From Stakelama sediminis (lineage in GTDB: Bacteria > Pseudomonadota > Alphaproteobacteria > Sphingomonadales > Sphingomonadaceae): a DNA stretch of 64,000 nt. The first letter of the stretch is position 1. Each line of letters starts with the position of its first letter. Positions 10,548 through 20,188 of this stretch are shown in pieces. Made by a program: the position numbers and the translations under genes. Where the stretch lies: contig NZ_JACIJI010000001.1 in the NCBI RefSeq assembly GCF_014199335.1, positions 1,240,001 through 1,304,000 on the forward strand, read 5' to 3'. The notes under the pieces were generated by a model. That model saw only the letters and a program-made list of their open reading frames with translations. It was not told the origin of the DNA and did no database searches.

Positions 10548-10578
10548 AAGTCTCCCCTCTCTGGCAATGATCGGCGCA

Positions 10579-10899
10579 TCAGCCGCCGGTCCTGCGGATG
10601 ATCTGTCCGGTGCGGCCATCCACATCCACCCAGATGACCGCGCCGTCACGCAAAAACTTCAAGGTATAGATGCCGGAACCCGAATCGAAATCGAAGCCAA
10701 GATATTGCGCCCCGTGCATGGTTGGCACGACGCGGCGTTCGATAATTCGGATCGGCAGAATCCGACCCTGCTGACGCGCCTGCAATACCATATCCTGATT
10801 CGACCGCCGATTCTGGGCAGCGGCATCAGGCGCGGCAGACGCAAGCAATGCGCCCGTAGTCAACAGGAGTGGTACGAACATTCGCATGAACCGTGGCAT
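10579..10899 (-). CDS. Small secreted PepSY-like protein, first gene of the two-component operon
   Basis: About 106 aa. A signal peptide is evident (MRMFVPLLLTTGALLASAAPDAAAQ). The mature part of about 70 residues contains RIIERRVVPTMHGAQYLGFD followed by YTLKFLRDGAVIWVDVDGRTG, resembling a PepSY repeat. PepSY proteins next to two-component systems are thought to act in the periplasm as inhibitors or sensors, so it may modulate the kinase encoded two genes downstream. The start at 10899 (MPRFMRMF) is chosen over upstream in-frame codons because it places the signal sequence at the N-terminus. Confidence 0.75.
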   Translation of the reverse strand: MPRFMRMFVPLLLTTGALLASAAPDAAAQNRRSNQDMVLQARQQGRILPIRIIERRVVPTMHGAQYLGFDFDSGSGIYTLKFLRDGAVIWVDVDGRTGQIIRRTGG

Positions 10900-11003
10900 A
10901 GCGGGGGCGCGTTGAACAGCCTGTGAATACAAAAGTCAGTTTGGGGCAATCCCGCGATTGGACGCTTGCGCGACAGGAAAACCGCACCTAGGTCGCGTTC
11001 CCC

Positions 11004-12791
11004 ATGGCTGCACCCGTTCTGGCATATGAAAATCTGGGCCTGATTCAGGGCACCGGCTGGTTGTTTCGCGATCTGAACCTGTTCATCGGCGCGCGCGACC
11101 GGCTGGCGCTGATCGGGCGCAATGGTGCGGGCAAGACGACGCTGCTGAAGCTGATTGCCGACAGGATCGAGGCCGATGAGGGCCGCCGCACGATCCAGCC
11201 CGGCATCAATGTCGTGATCCTGGAACAGGAACCGCGCATGACGGGCTGCGACACACTGCTCGATTTCGTGCTGTCGGGCGATGACGCGCCGCCGCAGCAT
11301 GAGGCGGAGGCCATCGCCGATCAGCTCGGCATCGAGCTGTCGCGCAGCGCCGCGACCGCCAGCGGCGGTGAACGGCGGCGCGCGGCCATCGCACGGGCAC
11401 TGGCACAGGCGCCGGACGTGCTGTTGCTCGACGAACCGACCAACCATCTCGATCTGGGTGCGATCGACTGGCTGGAGGACTGGCTGGGACGGTTTACCGG
11501 CGCATTCGTAGTAATCAGCCACGACCGCACGTTCCTCACGCGGCTGACGCGCCAGACGCTGTGGCTCGACCGGGGATCGCTGCGCCGCAATGAGATCGGT
11601 TTCGGCGGGTTCGATGCCTGGACCGAACAGGTCTATGCCGAGGAAGCGCGTGCGGCGGAAAAACTCGATGCCAAGCTGAAACTTGAACTCCACTGGCTGC
11701 AACGCGGCGTCACCGCGCGACGCAAGCGCAATCAGGGGCGGCTGGAAAAGCTCAACCAGATGCGCGCGCAACGCGCCTCCATGCTGGGACCGACGGGCAC
11801 GGCGAAGCTGGCGGTCGAAGCCGACGATACCAAGACGAAGATCGTCATCGCTGCCGAGGATGTGACGAAATCCTATGGCGAACGCACGATCATCCGCAAT
11901 TTCTCGCTCAGGATTCAGCGCGGCGACCGGATCGGCATCGTCGGCGCGAACGGCGCGGGCAAGACCACGCTCATCAGGATGCTGACCGGCGAGCTTGCGC
12001 CCGACAGCGGCACGGTGACGCTGGCGAAAACGCTGGACGGCGTCATCATCGACCAGCAACGCAGCCTGATGGCGCCCGACAAGCAGGTACGCGACGTGCT
12101 GGCCGATGGCGGCGACTGGATCGACGTGCGCGGTGAGCGCAAGCATATTCAGGGCTATCTGAAGGACTTTCTGTTCGAACCCTCGCTGGTCGATGCGAAG
12201 GTCGGCACGCTCTCGGGCGGCGAACGATCGCGCCTGTTGCTGGCACGCGAATTCGCCCGCTCGTCCAACCTGCTGGTGCTCGACGAACCGACCAACGATC
12301 TCGATCTCGAAACGCTCGACCTGTTACAGGAAGTGATCGCCGACTATGATGGCACGGTCCTGATCGTCAGCCATGACCGCGACTTTCTCGACAAGACGGT
12401 GACGGTAACACTGGGTCTCGACGGATCGGGCACGGTCGATGTGATCGCGGGCGGCTATGCCGACTGGGAACGCAAGCGCCGGTCCCCGCGCCCGGAAAAG
12501 CAGCGCAAGCCGGGCGGCAAGGGGGGGGCGTCGGAACCGCCGAAGCAAAAGCCGACGAAACTCAGCTACAAGGATCAGCGCGATTACGATCTGCTGCCCG
12601 GCAGGATCGAGGAACTGGACGCGACCATCGAACGCGATGAGGCGGCACTGGCCGATCCCGATCTCTACACTCGCGATCCGGCAACGTTTGCCAAACTGAC
12701 CGAGGCGATTGCCAAGGCACGCGATGAGAAGGACGCCGCCGAACTGCGCTGGCTGGAACTCGCCGAACAGGTGGACGCACTGTCGCAATAG
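11004..12791 (+). CDS. ABC-F family ATPase (Uup-like)
   Basis: 595 aa soluble protein with two ABC domains and no membrane segments. Walker A: GRNGAGKTT and GANGAGKTT. Signatures: ASGGERRRAAIARALA and LSGGERSRLLLAREFA. Walker B: VLLLDEPTNHLDLG and LLVLDEPTNDLDLE. The inter-domain linker is arginine- and lysine-rich, and a charged C-terminal tail after residue 490 ends in a probable coiled coil (about 530-595), the arrangement of Uup. Uup-type ABC-F proteins act on ribosomes or branched DNA intermediates. It stands alone on this strand. Confidence 0.93.
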   Translation: MAAPVLAYENLGLIQGTGWLFRDLNLFIGARDRLALIGRNGAGKTTLLKLIADRIEADEGRRTIQPGINVVILEQEPRMTGCDTLLDFVLSGDDAPPQHEAEAIADQLGIELSRSAATASGGERRRAAIARALAQAPDVLLLDEPTNHLDLGAIDWLEDWLGRFTGAFVVISHDRTFLTRLTRQTLWLDRGSLRRNEIGFGGFDAWTEQVYAEEARAAEKLDAKLKLELHWLQRGVTARRKRNQGRLEKLNQMRAQRASMLGPTGTAKLAVEADDTKTKIVIAAEDVTKSYGERTIIRNFSLRIQRGDRIGIVGANGAGKTTLIRMLTGELAPDSGTVTLAKTLDGVIIDQQRSLMAPDKQVRDVLADGGDWIDVRGERKHIQGYLKDFLFEPSLVDAKVGTLSGGERSRLLLAREFARSSNLLVLDEPTNDLDLETLDLLQEVIADYDGTVLIVSHDRDFLDKTVTVTLGLDGSGTVDVIAGGYADWERKRRSPRPEKQRKPGGKGGASEPPKQKPTKLSYKDQRDYDLLPGRIEELDATIERDEAALADPDLYTRDPATFAKLTEAIAKARDEKDAAELRWLELAEQVDALSQ

Positions 12792-12846
12792 GGTGGCGGA
12801 CAGGTACCGCCATGACGAGGTGGCGACGATAAGTCGGTGACAGCCG

Positions 12847-14145
12847 CTACAACGCCACGTCGATCAGGTGGATGAGCAGGCCGACCAGCCCCCCCACCAG
12901 CGTGCCGTTGATACGGATATATTGCAGGTCGCGCCCGACCGCATTTTCCAGCCGCAACGTCACTGTGGCGGCATCCCAGCCCTGAATCGTGTCCGACACC
13001 AGCCGGACAATGCCGTCGCCATAGTCGTCGGCGATGCCCACCGCAGCACGACGCGCGAAACGGTTGATCGTGCGTTGCAGCATGACATCGTGCTGCAACG
13101 TCTCGCCCAGTTGCCGCAGCGCCTCGCCCAGCTTGCCGCTGATCGCATCGCCGGGATCGCGCACCATGCGCAGCAACCCGGCGCGGATCTGCTCCCACAT
13201 GCCCAGCCACCATTGCTCGACCGCCGGATTGTCGAGAATCTCCGCCTTCACCGACTGGACCCGCTCGCGCATCACGGGGTCGTGCTGCAAATCCTCGGCC
13301 AGCCGCGCCAGCCCTTCTTCCGCCTTGACGCGCAACGGATGGTCGGGCTGCTCGATCATCTCATTGAGCAGCTTGTCCAGACCCTCGATGATCTTGTCGG
13401 CCAGCGTCGCGTCCAGCCCGGTCCAGCGCATCAGCGCGCCGGAGCGTTCGTGGATCATGGCATGGATCAGCGCGGTATTGGCGTCAAGTGTGCGCCCGGC
13501 CCAGCGGACGATGCCGTCGAGCAGCGGCGCATGGCGCCCTTCGGCCATCGCCGCGGTCAGTGCCTGTCCCAGCATCGGCGCAACATTGACCTCCCGCAAC
13601 CGCTGCGCCAGCGCGGTCTTCACCATCCCGCCCAGCCGTTCCTGATCGAGCGACTCAAGCACATCGGCAGCGAGCCGGGACGCGCCTTTCCACAACCGTC
13701 CCCGCGCGGGCGGCGCGGCCAGAAACCGCCCCATCGCGCTCGCCACATCGACATGCGCCATGCGCCGCGCGACCACCGCAGGGGTCAGGAAATTGTCGCG
13801 CAGAAATGTCGCCAGCGTCGTGCCGATCCGGTCCTTATTGCGCGGAATGATCGCGGTATGCGGGATGGGCAGGCCGAGCGGATGGCGGAACAGCGCCGTC
13901 ACCGCGAACCAGTCGGCCAGCCCGCCGACCATCGCCGCTTCGGCAAATGCCTGCACAAATCCCCAGGCGGGATGGCGATCGGCCAGCAGCCGCGCGATCA
14001 GGAACAGTATCGCCATCGCGACCAGCAGCGCCGCTGCCACCCGCCGCATCCGGCGATAGGCGGCAGCACCGTCATTTGTCGCACCGTCTATGCCCGATTT
14101 CCGTGTCATGCCCGGAACAATAGACGAAACCGGGTTATGGTTCAC
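12847..14145 (-). CDS. DUF445 membrane protein
   Basis: 432 aa with an N-terminal membrane segment (AAALLVAMAILFLIARLLA) and the family signature GGLADWFAVTALFRHPLGLPIPHTAIIPRNKDRIG. A second membrane segment lies at the C-terminus (LVGGLVGLLIHLIDVAL), leaving a long helical domain between. DUF445 proteins have no agreed function. The GTG at 14145 overlaps the RND gene stop (GTGA), suggesting coupling to the efflux operon; an ATG at 14109 is a reasonable alternative start. Confidence 0.88.
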   Translation of the reverse strand: MNHNPVSSIVPGMTRKSGIDGATNDGAAAYRRMRRVAAALLVAMAILFLIARLLADRHPAWGFVQAFAEAAMVGGLADWFAVTALFRHPLGLPIPHTAIIPRNKDRIGTTLATFLRDNFLTPAVVARRMAHVDVASAMGRFLAAPPARGRLWKGASRLAADVLESLDQERLGGMVKTALAQRLREVNVAPMLGQALTAAMAEGRHAPLLDGIVRWAGRTLDANTALIHAMIHERSGALMRWTGLDATLADKIIEGLDKLLNEMIEQPDHPLRVKAEEGLARLAEDLQHDPVMRERVQSVKAEILDNPAVEQWWLGMWEQIRAGLLRMVRDPGDAISGKLGEALRQLGETLQHDVMLQRTINRFARRAAVGIADDYGDGIVRLVSDTIQGWDAATVTLRLENAVGRDLQYIRINGTLVGGLVGLLIHLIDVAL

Positions 14146-17100
14146 TCCGCCGGATCAGGTGCCTTGCCGTCATAGCCGATATGACCGCCCGGACGATGTT
14201 CGATGGTCGGCCCGCCATCGCCCTCGTCGCCGGGACGATAGGTCAGCAGCCGCCGCGAAATCCGCGGTCCGATCCAGCGTTCCAGCCCGATGGCGAGGCT
14301 GAAGATCGCGGGCACCAGCAGCAAGGTGAGGATAGTCGACAGCGACAAGCCGCCGATCACCACCAGCCCCATCGGCGCGCGCCAGGACGCATCGCCCTGC
14401 AACGACAGCGCGGTGGGCACCATTCCGGCGACCATCGCCACCGTGGTCATGATGATCGGCTGCATTCGCTTGTGCCCGGCATCGAGGATCGCCGCTTCCT
14501 TCGGCACGCCCTTACCCATTTCCTCCAGCGCGAAATCGACGAGCAGGATCGAGTTTTTGGCGACAATGCCAAGCAGCATCAGCAAGCCGATAAACACCGG
14601 CAGCGACAGCGGATTACCCGTTACCAGCAGCGCCAGCGCGCCGCCCAGCGGAGCGAGCAGCAAAGACCCCAGATTGACGAATGGCGGCATCACCCGCTTG
14701 TAGAGCAGCACCAGCACCGCAAACAGCAACAGGATGCCCGACACCACCGCGATGAAGAAGTTGCGCAGCATCTCCGCCTGCCACTTGGCCTGTCCCAGCG
14801 TCATCTGATGCACGCCATTGGGCAAATTCTTCATCTCGGGAAGATTGTTGATCTGCTTCATCGCTTCGCCCGACACCACACCGGGCGCCAAGTCGGCACC
14901 GATCACCAGTTTGCGCTCAAGATTGGTCCGCTCGATCTTGGTCGGACCTGCGCCGAAACCGATATCCGCCACCACCTTCAACGGCACCGAACCGCCATTG
15001 GATGTAGGCACCGGCAGGTTTTCGATGGTGGCCAGTCGCGTGCGCGCATTTTCCTGCATCGCCACACGAATCGGAATCTGACGGTCGCTCAGCGAGAAAC
15101 GTGCACTATTCTGGTCGATATCGCCCATCGTCGCCACGCGGATCGCATTGGACAGTGCCGCCGTCGTCACACCGAGATTGGCCGCAAGGTCCATATGCGG
15201 CTTGATGACGATTTCCGGCCGCTGCAAATCGCCGCCGATCCGGGGCGCGACGATGGTTTTAAGCTGCGCCATTTCCCTGACCAGCCTGACGGCGGCATCC
15301 TGCAATTCCTTGGGATCCTCACCACCCAGCGTAATCGTCAGGTCGCGTCCGCTCGACCCCCAGCCATTTTGCGAGCGAAAGGTTACGCGCGCATCGGGTA
15401 TTTTGGTCAGTTGCGGCGCCAGGCGACGTTCGAACTCGGTGCTCGTAACCCCGCGCTTATCGGCCAGCAACGCCACCACCCGGCCATTACCGACATAGGC
15501 ACGCTCATAGGTGTGGGTCACTTCGGGTTGTTTGGAAAGCAGGGCTGCGACCCGGTCGACGACCTTCTGCGTTTCCTGCAAGGTTGTGCCCGGCACCATT
15601 TCGATCATCGCAGTCGAATTGTCGCGGTCCTGATTGGGCTGGAACGTCATGTTGAGGCCCATGAAACAGGCAATCGTCGCCGCAAAGGCAAGCACACCGC
15701 CCAGCACCGCCGCCCAGCGATGGCGCAGCGTCCAGCGCAGCACGTTGACATACCAGCGGGTGACGGGGCCGTCATGTTCGCTATGGCCGTGCGCTTTCAG
15801 GAAATAGGCGGCGATCATCGGTGTTATCAGGCGCGCCACCGCAAGACTCATCAGCACTGCCGCGACCACCGTCAGTCCGAAATTCTTGAAGAATTGCCCC
15901 GAAATACCGGGCATCAGGCCGACCGGAAGGAACACCGCGACAATCGCCATCGTGGTCGCCAGCACCGCCACGCCAATCTCATCGGCAGCATCGATCGACG
16001 CCTGATAGGCCGATTTGCCCATGCGCATATGGCGCACGATATTCTCGATCTCGACGATCGCGTCATCGACCAGCACACCCGCGACCAGACTGAGCGCCAG
16101 CAGCGTCATCTGATTGAGCGTAAAGCCCAGCATGTCCATGAACCAGAAGGTCGGGATCGCCGATAACGGGATCGCCAGAGCCGCGATCACCGTCGCACGC
16201 CAGTCGCGCAGGAACAGGAAGACGACCAGCACCGCCAGCACCGCGCCTTCGATCAGCGCATCGATGGCGGTATGATATTGCTCCTCGGCATATTTGCTCT
16301 CGTTGAAGAGCAGATGGAATTTCACTTCCGGATTGCGTTTTTCCAGTTCCTGAAGCTTTTTCTGCGCGGCGTGGAATACGGTGACATCCGATGCGCCCTT
16401 GGTTCGGCTGATGTCGAAGGCAAGCACTTCGCGCCCGTCATACTTCGCCGACGAACGCTTCTCCGCGTACAGATCCTTGACCTGTGCAATCGTATCGAGC
16501 CGCACAGTCCGACCGCCGCCGATGGCGATTTCGGTCTGGCCCAGCGTGCGCGCATCCTTGGCATTGCCCAGAACGCGCACAGCCTGTTCCGATCCGCCGA
16601 TTTCGGCGCGACCGCCGGTGGCGTTCAGATTGACCTGACGAAGCTGTGAATTCACCTGATTGGCGGTCAAACCATAGGCCTGCAGCTTGGCGGGGTCGAG
16701 GATCACCCTGATTTCACGATCCACGCCGCCGATACGGTCCACCGACGACATGCCGGGAATCGCCAGCAGGTCTTTCGATACCGAATTGTCGACGTACCAG
16801 CTCAACTGCTCCAGCGTCATGTTGCTGGTGCTGGCGGTAAAGCTGGCAATATCGTTGTCGGTGGTGTTCGCGCGGCCGATTCGCGGCTCCAGGATTCCAT
16901 CGGGCAGTTCACCGCGAATCTGGCTGATCGCCTCACGCACATCGTTGACCGCCCGGTCGATCGGCGTACCGATATCGAGCTGGACGATGGTCTGCGAATT
17001 GCCTTCGGTGACGGTGGAATTGATCTCATCAATCCCCTGCAGGTTGCGCACCGCCGCCTCTACCCGGCGCGTCACCTGGGTTTCCAGCTCGCTGGGCGCA

Positions 17101-17270
17101 GCGCCCGGCTGGCTGATCGAAATCCAGACGATGGGAAATTCGATATCCGGATCCTGATTGACGTCCATGCGCGAAAAGCTGACCAATCCGGCAATGGTCA
17201 GCGCCAGGAACAAGACAATCGGCGGAACGGGGTTGCGAATCGCCCAGGCGGATATTCTGCGGAAACTCAT
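14142..17270 (-). CDS. RND-family multidrug efflux permease (AcrB-like)
   Basis: 1042 aa, full length for the HAE1 group. About 12 membrane helices in two halves, with two large periplasmic loops. Helix 4 carries the proton-relay acidic pair in SLVAGVLVDDAIVEIENI. The N-terminus (RNPVPPIVLFLALTIAGL) and the segment IDEINSTVTEGNSQTIVQLD are typical of AcrB relatives. Together with the upstream adaptor it would export small molecules from the inner membrane or periplasm; no outer-membrane channel gene is present here. It overlaps the adaptor stop by ATGA. Confidence 0.95.
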   Translation of the reverse strand: MSFRRISAWAIRNPVPPIVLFLALTIAGLVSFSRMDVNQDPDIEFPIVWISISQPGAAPSELETQVTRRVEAAVRNLQGIDEINSTVTEGNSQTIVQLDIGTPIDRAVNDVREAISQIRGELPDGILEPRIGRANTTDNDIASFTASTSNMTLEQLSWYVDNSVSKDLLAIPGMSSVDRIGGVDREIRVILDPAKLQAYGLTANQVNSQLRQVNLNATGGRAEIGGSEQAVRVLGNAKDARTLGQTEIAIGGGRTVRLDTIAQVKDLYAEKRSSAKYDGREVLAFDISRTKGASDVTVFHAAQKKLQELEKRNPEVKFHLLFNESKYAEEQYHTAIDALIEGAVLAVLVVFLFLRDWRATVIAALAIPLSAIPTFWFMDMLGFTLNQMTLLALSLVAGVLVDDAIVEIENIVRHMRMGKSAYQASIDAADEIGVAVLATTMAIVAVFLPVGLMPGISGQFFKNFGLTVVAAVLMSLAVARLITPMIAAYFLKAHGHSEHDGPVTRWYVNVLRWTLRHRWAAVLGGVLAFAATIACFMGLNMTFQPNQDRDNSTAMIEMVPGTTLQETQKVVDRVAALLSKQPEVTHTYERAYVGNGRVVALLADKRGVTSTEFERRLAPQLTKIPDARVTFRSQNGWGSSGRDLTITLGGEDPKELQDAAVRLVREMAQLKTIVAPRIGGDLQRPEIVIKPHMDLAANLGVTTAALSNAIRVATMGDIDQNSARFSLSDRQIPIRVAMQENARTRLATIENLPVPTSNGGSVPLKVVADIGFGAGPTKIERTNLERKLVIGADLAPGVVSGEAMKQINNLPEMKNLPNGVHQMTLGQAKWQAEMLRNFFIAVVSGILLLFAVLVLLYKRVMPPFVNLGSLLLAPLGGALALLVTGNPLSLPVFIGLLMLLGIVAKNSILLVDFALEEMGKGVPKEAAILDAGHKRMQPIIMTTVAMVAGMVPTALSLQGDASWRAPMGLVVIGGLSLSTILTLLLVPAIFSLAIGLERWIGPRISRRLLTYRPGDEGDGGPTIEHRPGGHIGYDGKAPDPAE

Positions 17271-18475
17271 GATCCGGCTTTCTGGTTTTTAAGCGCCTTC
17301 AGCACCGGATTCACCTTTTGCCCCGGATTCAGGAAGGCTCCGGCGTTCAGCACGACCCGTTCGGTCCCGTTCAGGCCCGATGCGATCGAGGCCCCGGTAT
17401 CCGAAACCTGACCGACCTTGACAGGGCGACGCACCACCTCATTCCTGTCGTTGATGATATACACGTAATTGCCGTCATTGTCGCTGAGCACCGCCGATTC
17501 AGGCAGCATCGGCAGGTCATGGGCACCCGCCTTGATCGTCGCGGAAGCAAAGCCGCCAGGGCGCAACGCACGATTATAGGACAGCGCGATGCGTGCGATT
17601 CCCTGCCGTGTCTGCGGGTCGATAACCGGCGACACCTGCCACACCTGACCGGTAAAGCTGTCATTGGTGCCGACCGGCGTAACGGTTGCCTGCGCACCGA
17701 CATGCACCTGCGCCAGATCACCCTCGCTCAGCTGCGCGAGCATCTCCATTGCGCCGCCCTTCGCCACCTGAAACAGCACGCCGCTGCCGGAACTGACGAT
17801 CTGACCGGGCTCGACATTGCGCGTGAGCACCAGCCCCGCCGCAGGCGCCCGGATATCGAGACGCGCATTGCGCGCCTGCGTCTCGCGCAGTTGCGCCTGT
17901 GCGACGCGTACCTTGGCCAGTGCCGCGTCCCGCGTTGCGGTTTTCTGATCCAGCGTCGCCTTTGAAATGAAGCCGTCATCAACCAGCTTTTCGGCGCGAT
18001 CGAGTTCCGACTGGGCCAGCTTTGCATCCGCCTGCGCCGCACGCACCTGCCCGGCCAGCGAGTCTGCCGTTTGCGTCTGCACCGAACGGTCGACGGTCGC
18101 CAGTACCTGCCCGGCCTTTACCCAGTCGCCCGGCTGCACGAGCACGTTCGTCACTCGTCCGCCTTCACCGGCCACACCGATCGGCATCTGCACACGAGCA
18201 GCCAGCGATCCGGTACCCGATACGTCGGTCGTCACCACCGAACGCCCCGGCACACCGACGGTAATCGTCGGGATCTGCGAACTGCTGTCCGAACTGGCCG
18301 CGTCGGGCGCAGGCACGCCACCCTTGGAACGCGTCATGAAATAGGCGGCCGCACCAGCCAGCACCAGCGCAAGGATGACCACGACAATCCACAGGCGGCG
18401 GCGTGAACGCTGCGCGTCGGGATCAGGAAGATAGCGATGCTCTTCCCCTGTCAGCGAACCCGTTTCGTAATTCAT
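17267..18475 (-). CDS. RND efflux periplasmic adaptor (membrane fusion protein)
   Basis: 402 aa. An N-terminal membrane segment (LWIVVVILALVLAGAAAYF) is followed by a split lipoyl/barrel-sandwich domain (VLVQPGDWVKAGQVLATVD and RAPAAGLVLTRNVEPGQIV) around an alpha-helical hairpin, then beta-barrel and C-terminal domains. This is the AcrA/HlyD layout. The ATG at 18475 has AGGA 11 bases upstream; a TTG at 18484 is possible but has no room for a ribosome-binding site. It is the first gene of the adaptor-permease-DUF445 operon. Confidence 0.94.
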   Translation of the reverse strand: MNYETGSLTGEEHRYLPDPDAQRSRRRLWIVVVILALVLAGAAAYFMTRSKGGVPAPDAASSDSSSQIPTITVGVPGRSVVTTDVSGTGSLAARVQMPIGVAGEGGRVTNVLVQPGDWVKAGQVLATVDRSVQTQTADSLAGQVRAAQADAKLAQSELDRAEKLVDDGFISKATLDQKTATRDAALAKVRVAQAQLRETQARNARLDIRAPAAGLVLTRNVEPGQIVSSGSGVLFQVAKGGAMEMLAQLSEGDLAQVHVGAQATVTPVGTNDSFTGQVWQVSPVIDPQTRQGIARIALSYNRALRPGGFASATIKAGAHDLPMLPESAVLSDNDGNYVYIINDRNEVVRRPVKVGQVSDTGASIASGLNGTERVVLNAGAFLNPGQKVNPVLKALKNQKAGS

Positions 18476-18504
18476 GTCGGCCAACGTCCTGCCCCGCCCC
18501 TAAA

Positions 18505-18550
18505 TCAATTGCCTTACTGTATTATACAAATATATCACTTCCGACAAGCG
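18505..18550 (-). promoter_or_regulatory. Candidate efflux-operon promoter with overlapping palindromic operator
   Basis: Read on the minus strand, a perfect TATAAT (complement of 18521-18526) lies 15-16 bases downstream of TTGTCG or CTTGTC (18542-18548). The -10 sits inside the palindrome TGTATTATACA (18518-18528). The locally AT-rich segment is about 45 bases upstream of the adaptor start. An operator overlapping a -10 box is how TetR-type repressors usually control RND pumps, but no regulator gene is adjacent, so the regulator would be encoded elsewhere. Confidence 0.5.
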
Positions 18551-18692
18551 CCGGAGTTGCTGCTCATTATACCGCTGAAGCAGGCGGACGAAACGCCTAT
18601 ATCGTACGGTGCCGCAACACAAAGCTTGCATCCGCGCAGCGCTGTCGCGATCTTCGGTCGCCACAATGAATATTCGGTAAGGGGAAAAGGCG

Positions 18693-18944
18693 ATGCCGGA
18701 ACGTGCGATACTCGCATGGCTGCTCATCGGGCTTATAGTCGGCGCGCTCAGCCGGATTACCAGGCCGGGGGGGATTTTCGTCACCCTGTTGATCGGCATT
18801 GCCGGGGCATTGCTGGGCGGGTTCATTGCCGGCGCACTCGGCATCGGGCGTCAGGACACATGGCCATCCTATGCGGCAGCGGTGATCGGCGCCATCGCAC
18901 TGTTGGTGTTGTACCGCCTGATTGCCGCACGCCGGGTGGGATAA
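18693..18944 (+). CDS. GlsB/YeaQ/YmgE-family small membrane protein (copy 1)
   Basis: 83 aa, about three membrane segments with repeated small-residue motifs (LLIGLIVGALSRI, LLIGIAGALLGGFIAGALGIG). This is the transglycosylase-associated protein family, commonly induced by stress in proteobacteria; biochemical function is unknown. A GTAAGGGGAAAAGGCG leader gives a fair ribosome-binding site before ATG 18693. A second, more typical member of the same family is encoded about 1 kb downstream on the other strand. Confidence 0.82.
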   Translation: MPERAILAWLLIGLIVGALSRITRPGGIFVTLLIGIAGALLGGFIAGALGIGRQDTWPSYAAAVIGAIALLVLYRLIAARRVG

Positions 18945-19012
18945 GGTCGTTCAGGCGCAATTCCGGTTGCCGACGTTACAGACAGTGCATCCAAATGATG
19001 GAGGAATTTGCA

Positions 19013-19738
19013 ATGCGTCCGTACCTTTCAGCCATCGCGCTCACCACCGCGGTGATTGCGGCGACCCCGGCCTTCGCTCAGGACAGTCCTAATTCCGCCG
19101 CTATCCCGGCGGGCAAGACGATGCTGAACATCATCGCCGAGGGCAAGGTGAGCGAGGTGCCCGATCTGGCCACCATCCGCGCCGGTGTCGTGACTCAGGC
19201 GCAAACTGCGCAAGCCGCGCTTGCGCAAAATTCGCAGCGGATGAACGCGGTGCTGGCAGCGCTGAAAAAGGCAGGGATCGCCGATCGCGATATCCAGACC
19301 TCCTCGGTCTCGCTTAACCCGCAATATCAGTACACCAAGGACGAACCGCCGACGATCAACGGCTATCAGGCGTCGAACACCGTTTCGATCCGCTTTCGCG
19401 ATATCGACAAGAGTGGCGGCATTCTCGACGCGCTGGTGAAACAGGGTGCCAATCAGATTCAAGGGCCGAACCTGTCAATCGCCGATGAGGACAGCGCGCT
19501 CGACGCCGCGCGGCGCGATGCCGTGCAAAAGGCGCGGGCGCGTGCCGCGCTCTACGCCGCTGCCGCCGGATTGAAGGTCGACCGCATCCTGTCGATCAGC
19601 GAACAGGGCAGTTCGTCCCCCAACCCGCCGATGCCGATGGTCCGAATGGCCGCCATGGCAAAGGACAGCTCGACGCAGATTGCGCCGGGGGAACAGGATG
19701 TCACGGTCACGCTCAACGTCACCTTCCTGCTGCAATGA
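19013..19738 (+). CDS. SIMPL-domain (DUF541) periplasmic protein
   Basis: 241 aa with a clear signal peptide (MRPYLSAIALTTAVIAATPAFA, cut after AFA). The rest is one SIMPL domain: ITI-like start MLNIIAEGKVSEVPDLATI, the central DIQTSSVSLNPQYQYT, and the ending VTVTLNVTFLL. Related proteins (BP26, YggE) are periplasmic or outer-membrane proteins linked to oxidative stress tolerance. ATG 19013 is chosen because GGAGGA lies 7-8 bases upstream; a longer upstream open frame is not coding. Confidence 0.9.
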   Translation: MRPYLSAIALTTAVIAATPAFAQDSPNSAAIPAGKTMLNIIAEGKVSEVPDLATIRAGVVTQAQTAQAALAQNSQRMNAVLAALKKAGIADRDIQTSSVSLNPQYQYTKDEPPTINGYQASNTVSIRFRDIDKSGGILDALVKQGANQIQGPNLSIADEDSALDAARRDAVQKARARAALYAAAAGLKVDRILSISEQGSSSPNPPMPMVRMAAMAKDSSTQIAPGEQDVTVTLNVTFLLQ

Positions 19739-19742
19739 TATG

Positions 19743-19780
19743 AAAAAGGCCGCACCCCATGCGCGGGCGCGGCCTTTTTT
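19743..19780. terminator. Bidirectional rho-independent terminator
   Basis: An AAAAAGGCCGCACCC arm pairs with GGGCGCGGCCTTTTTT across a 7-base loop with a single mismatch. With A-run on the left and T-run on the right it can terminate both the SIMPL gene, whose stop is 5 bases upstream, and the convergent GlsB-like gene. Confidence 0.88.
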
Positions 19781-19802
19781 GAAGCTGAATTCGTTTCGGC
19801 GT

Positions 19803-20063
19803 TTACCGCACGCTGCCGCGACGCACCAGATTAACGATCGCCAGCAGAATGATCGCACCCACCAGCGAGGTGATGAACGTCATTACCGAAATGCCGTTGT
19901 TGATCGATCCGCCGAACAGCAGACCGCCGATAAAACCACCGACAATGCCGACGACAATGTTCAGCAGAATACCCTGTTGCGCATCCGTGCGCATAACGAG
20001 ACTGGCGAGCCAGCCGACGATGCCGCCGATGACAAGCCATACGATAATACCTACGAGACTCAT
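19803..20063 (-). CDS. GlsB/YeaQ/YmgE-family small membrane protein (copy 2)
   Basis: 86 aa, three membrane segments. The central signature GGFIGGLLFGGSINNGISVM and the N-terminal GIIVWLVIGGIVGWLASLVM are those of canonical YeaQ/YmgE proteins. Of two ATGs 6 bases apart, the one at 20063 has GGAGG at a spacing of 9 bases and is preferred. It faces the SIMPL gene across a shared terminator. Stress-related by family; function unknown. Confidence 0.9.
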   Translation of the reverse strand: MSLVGIIVWLVIGGIVGWLASLVMRTDAQQGILLNIVVGIVGGFIGGLLFGGSINNGISVMTFITSLVGAIILLAIVNLVRRGSVR

Positions 20064-20188
20064 GACCATGTCCCTCCGTTATTCGCCCGGAATGGGGCCG
20101 GGCACCTAACGAAAAGACTCGCAAATCCGCTAATTGTTCCGCGTGCGTACTTCGGAACCTTTACTGGCCATCGTCGTTTGGCGGCGTC

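Noticed and set aside
14181..16166. A 661-codon open frame on the plus strand rich in His, Arg and Gln
   Set aside because: Antisense shadow of the RND permease, with composition typical of a non-coding frame.
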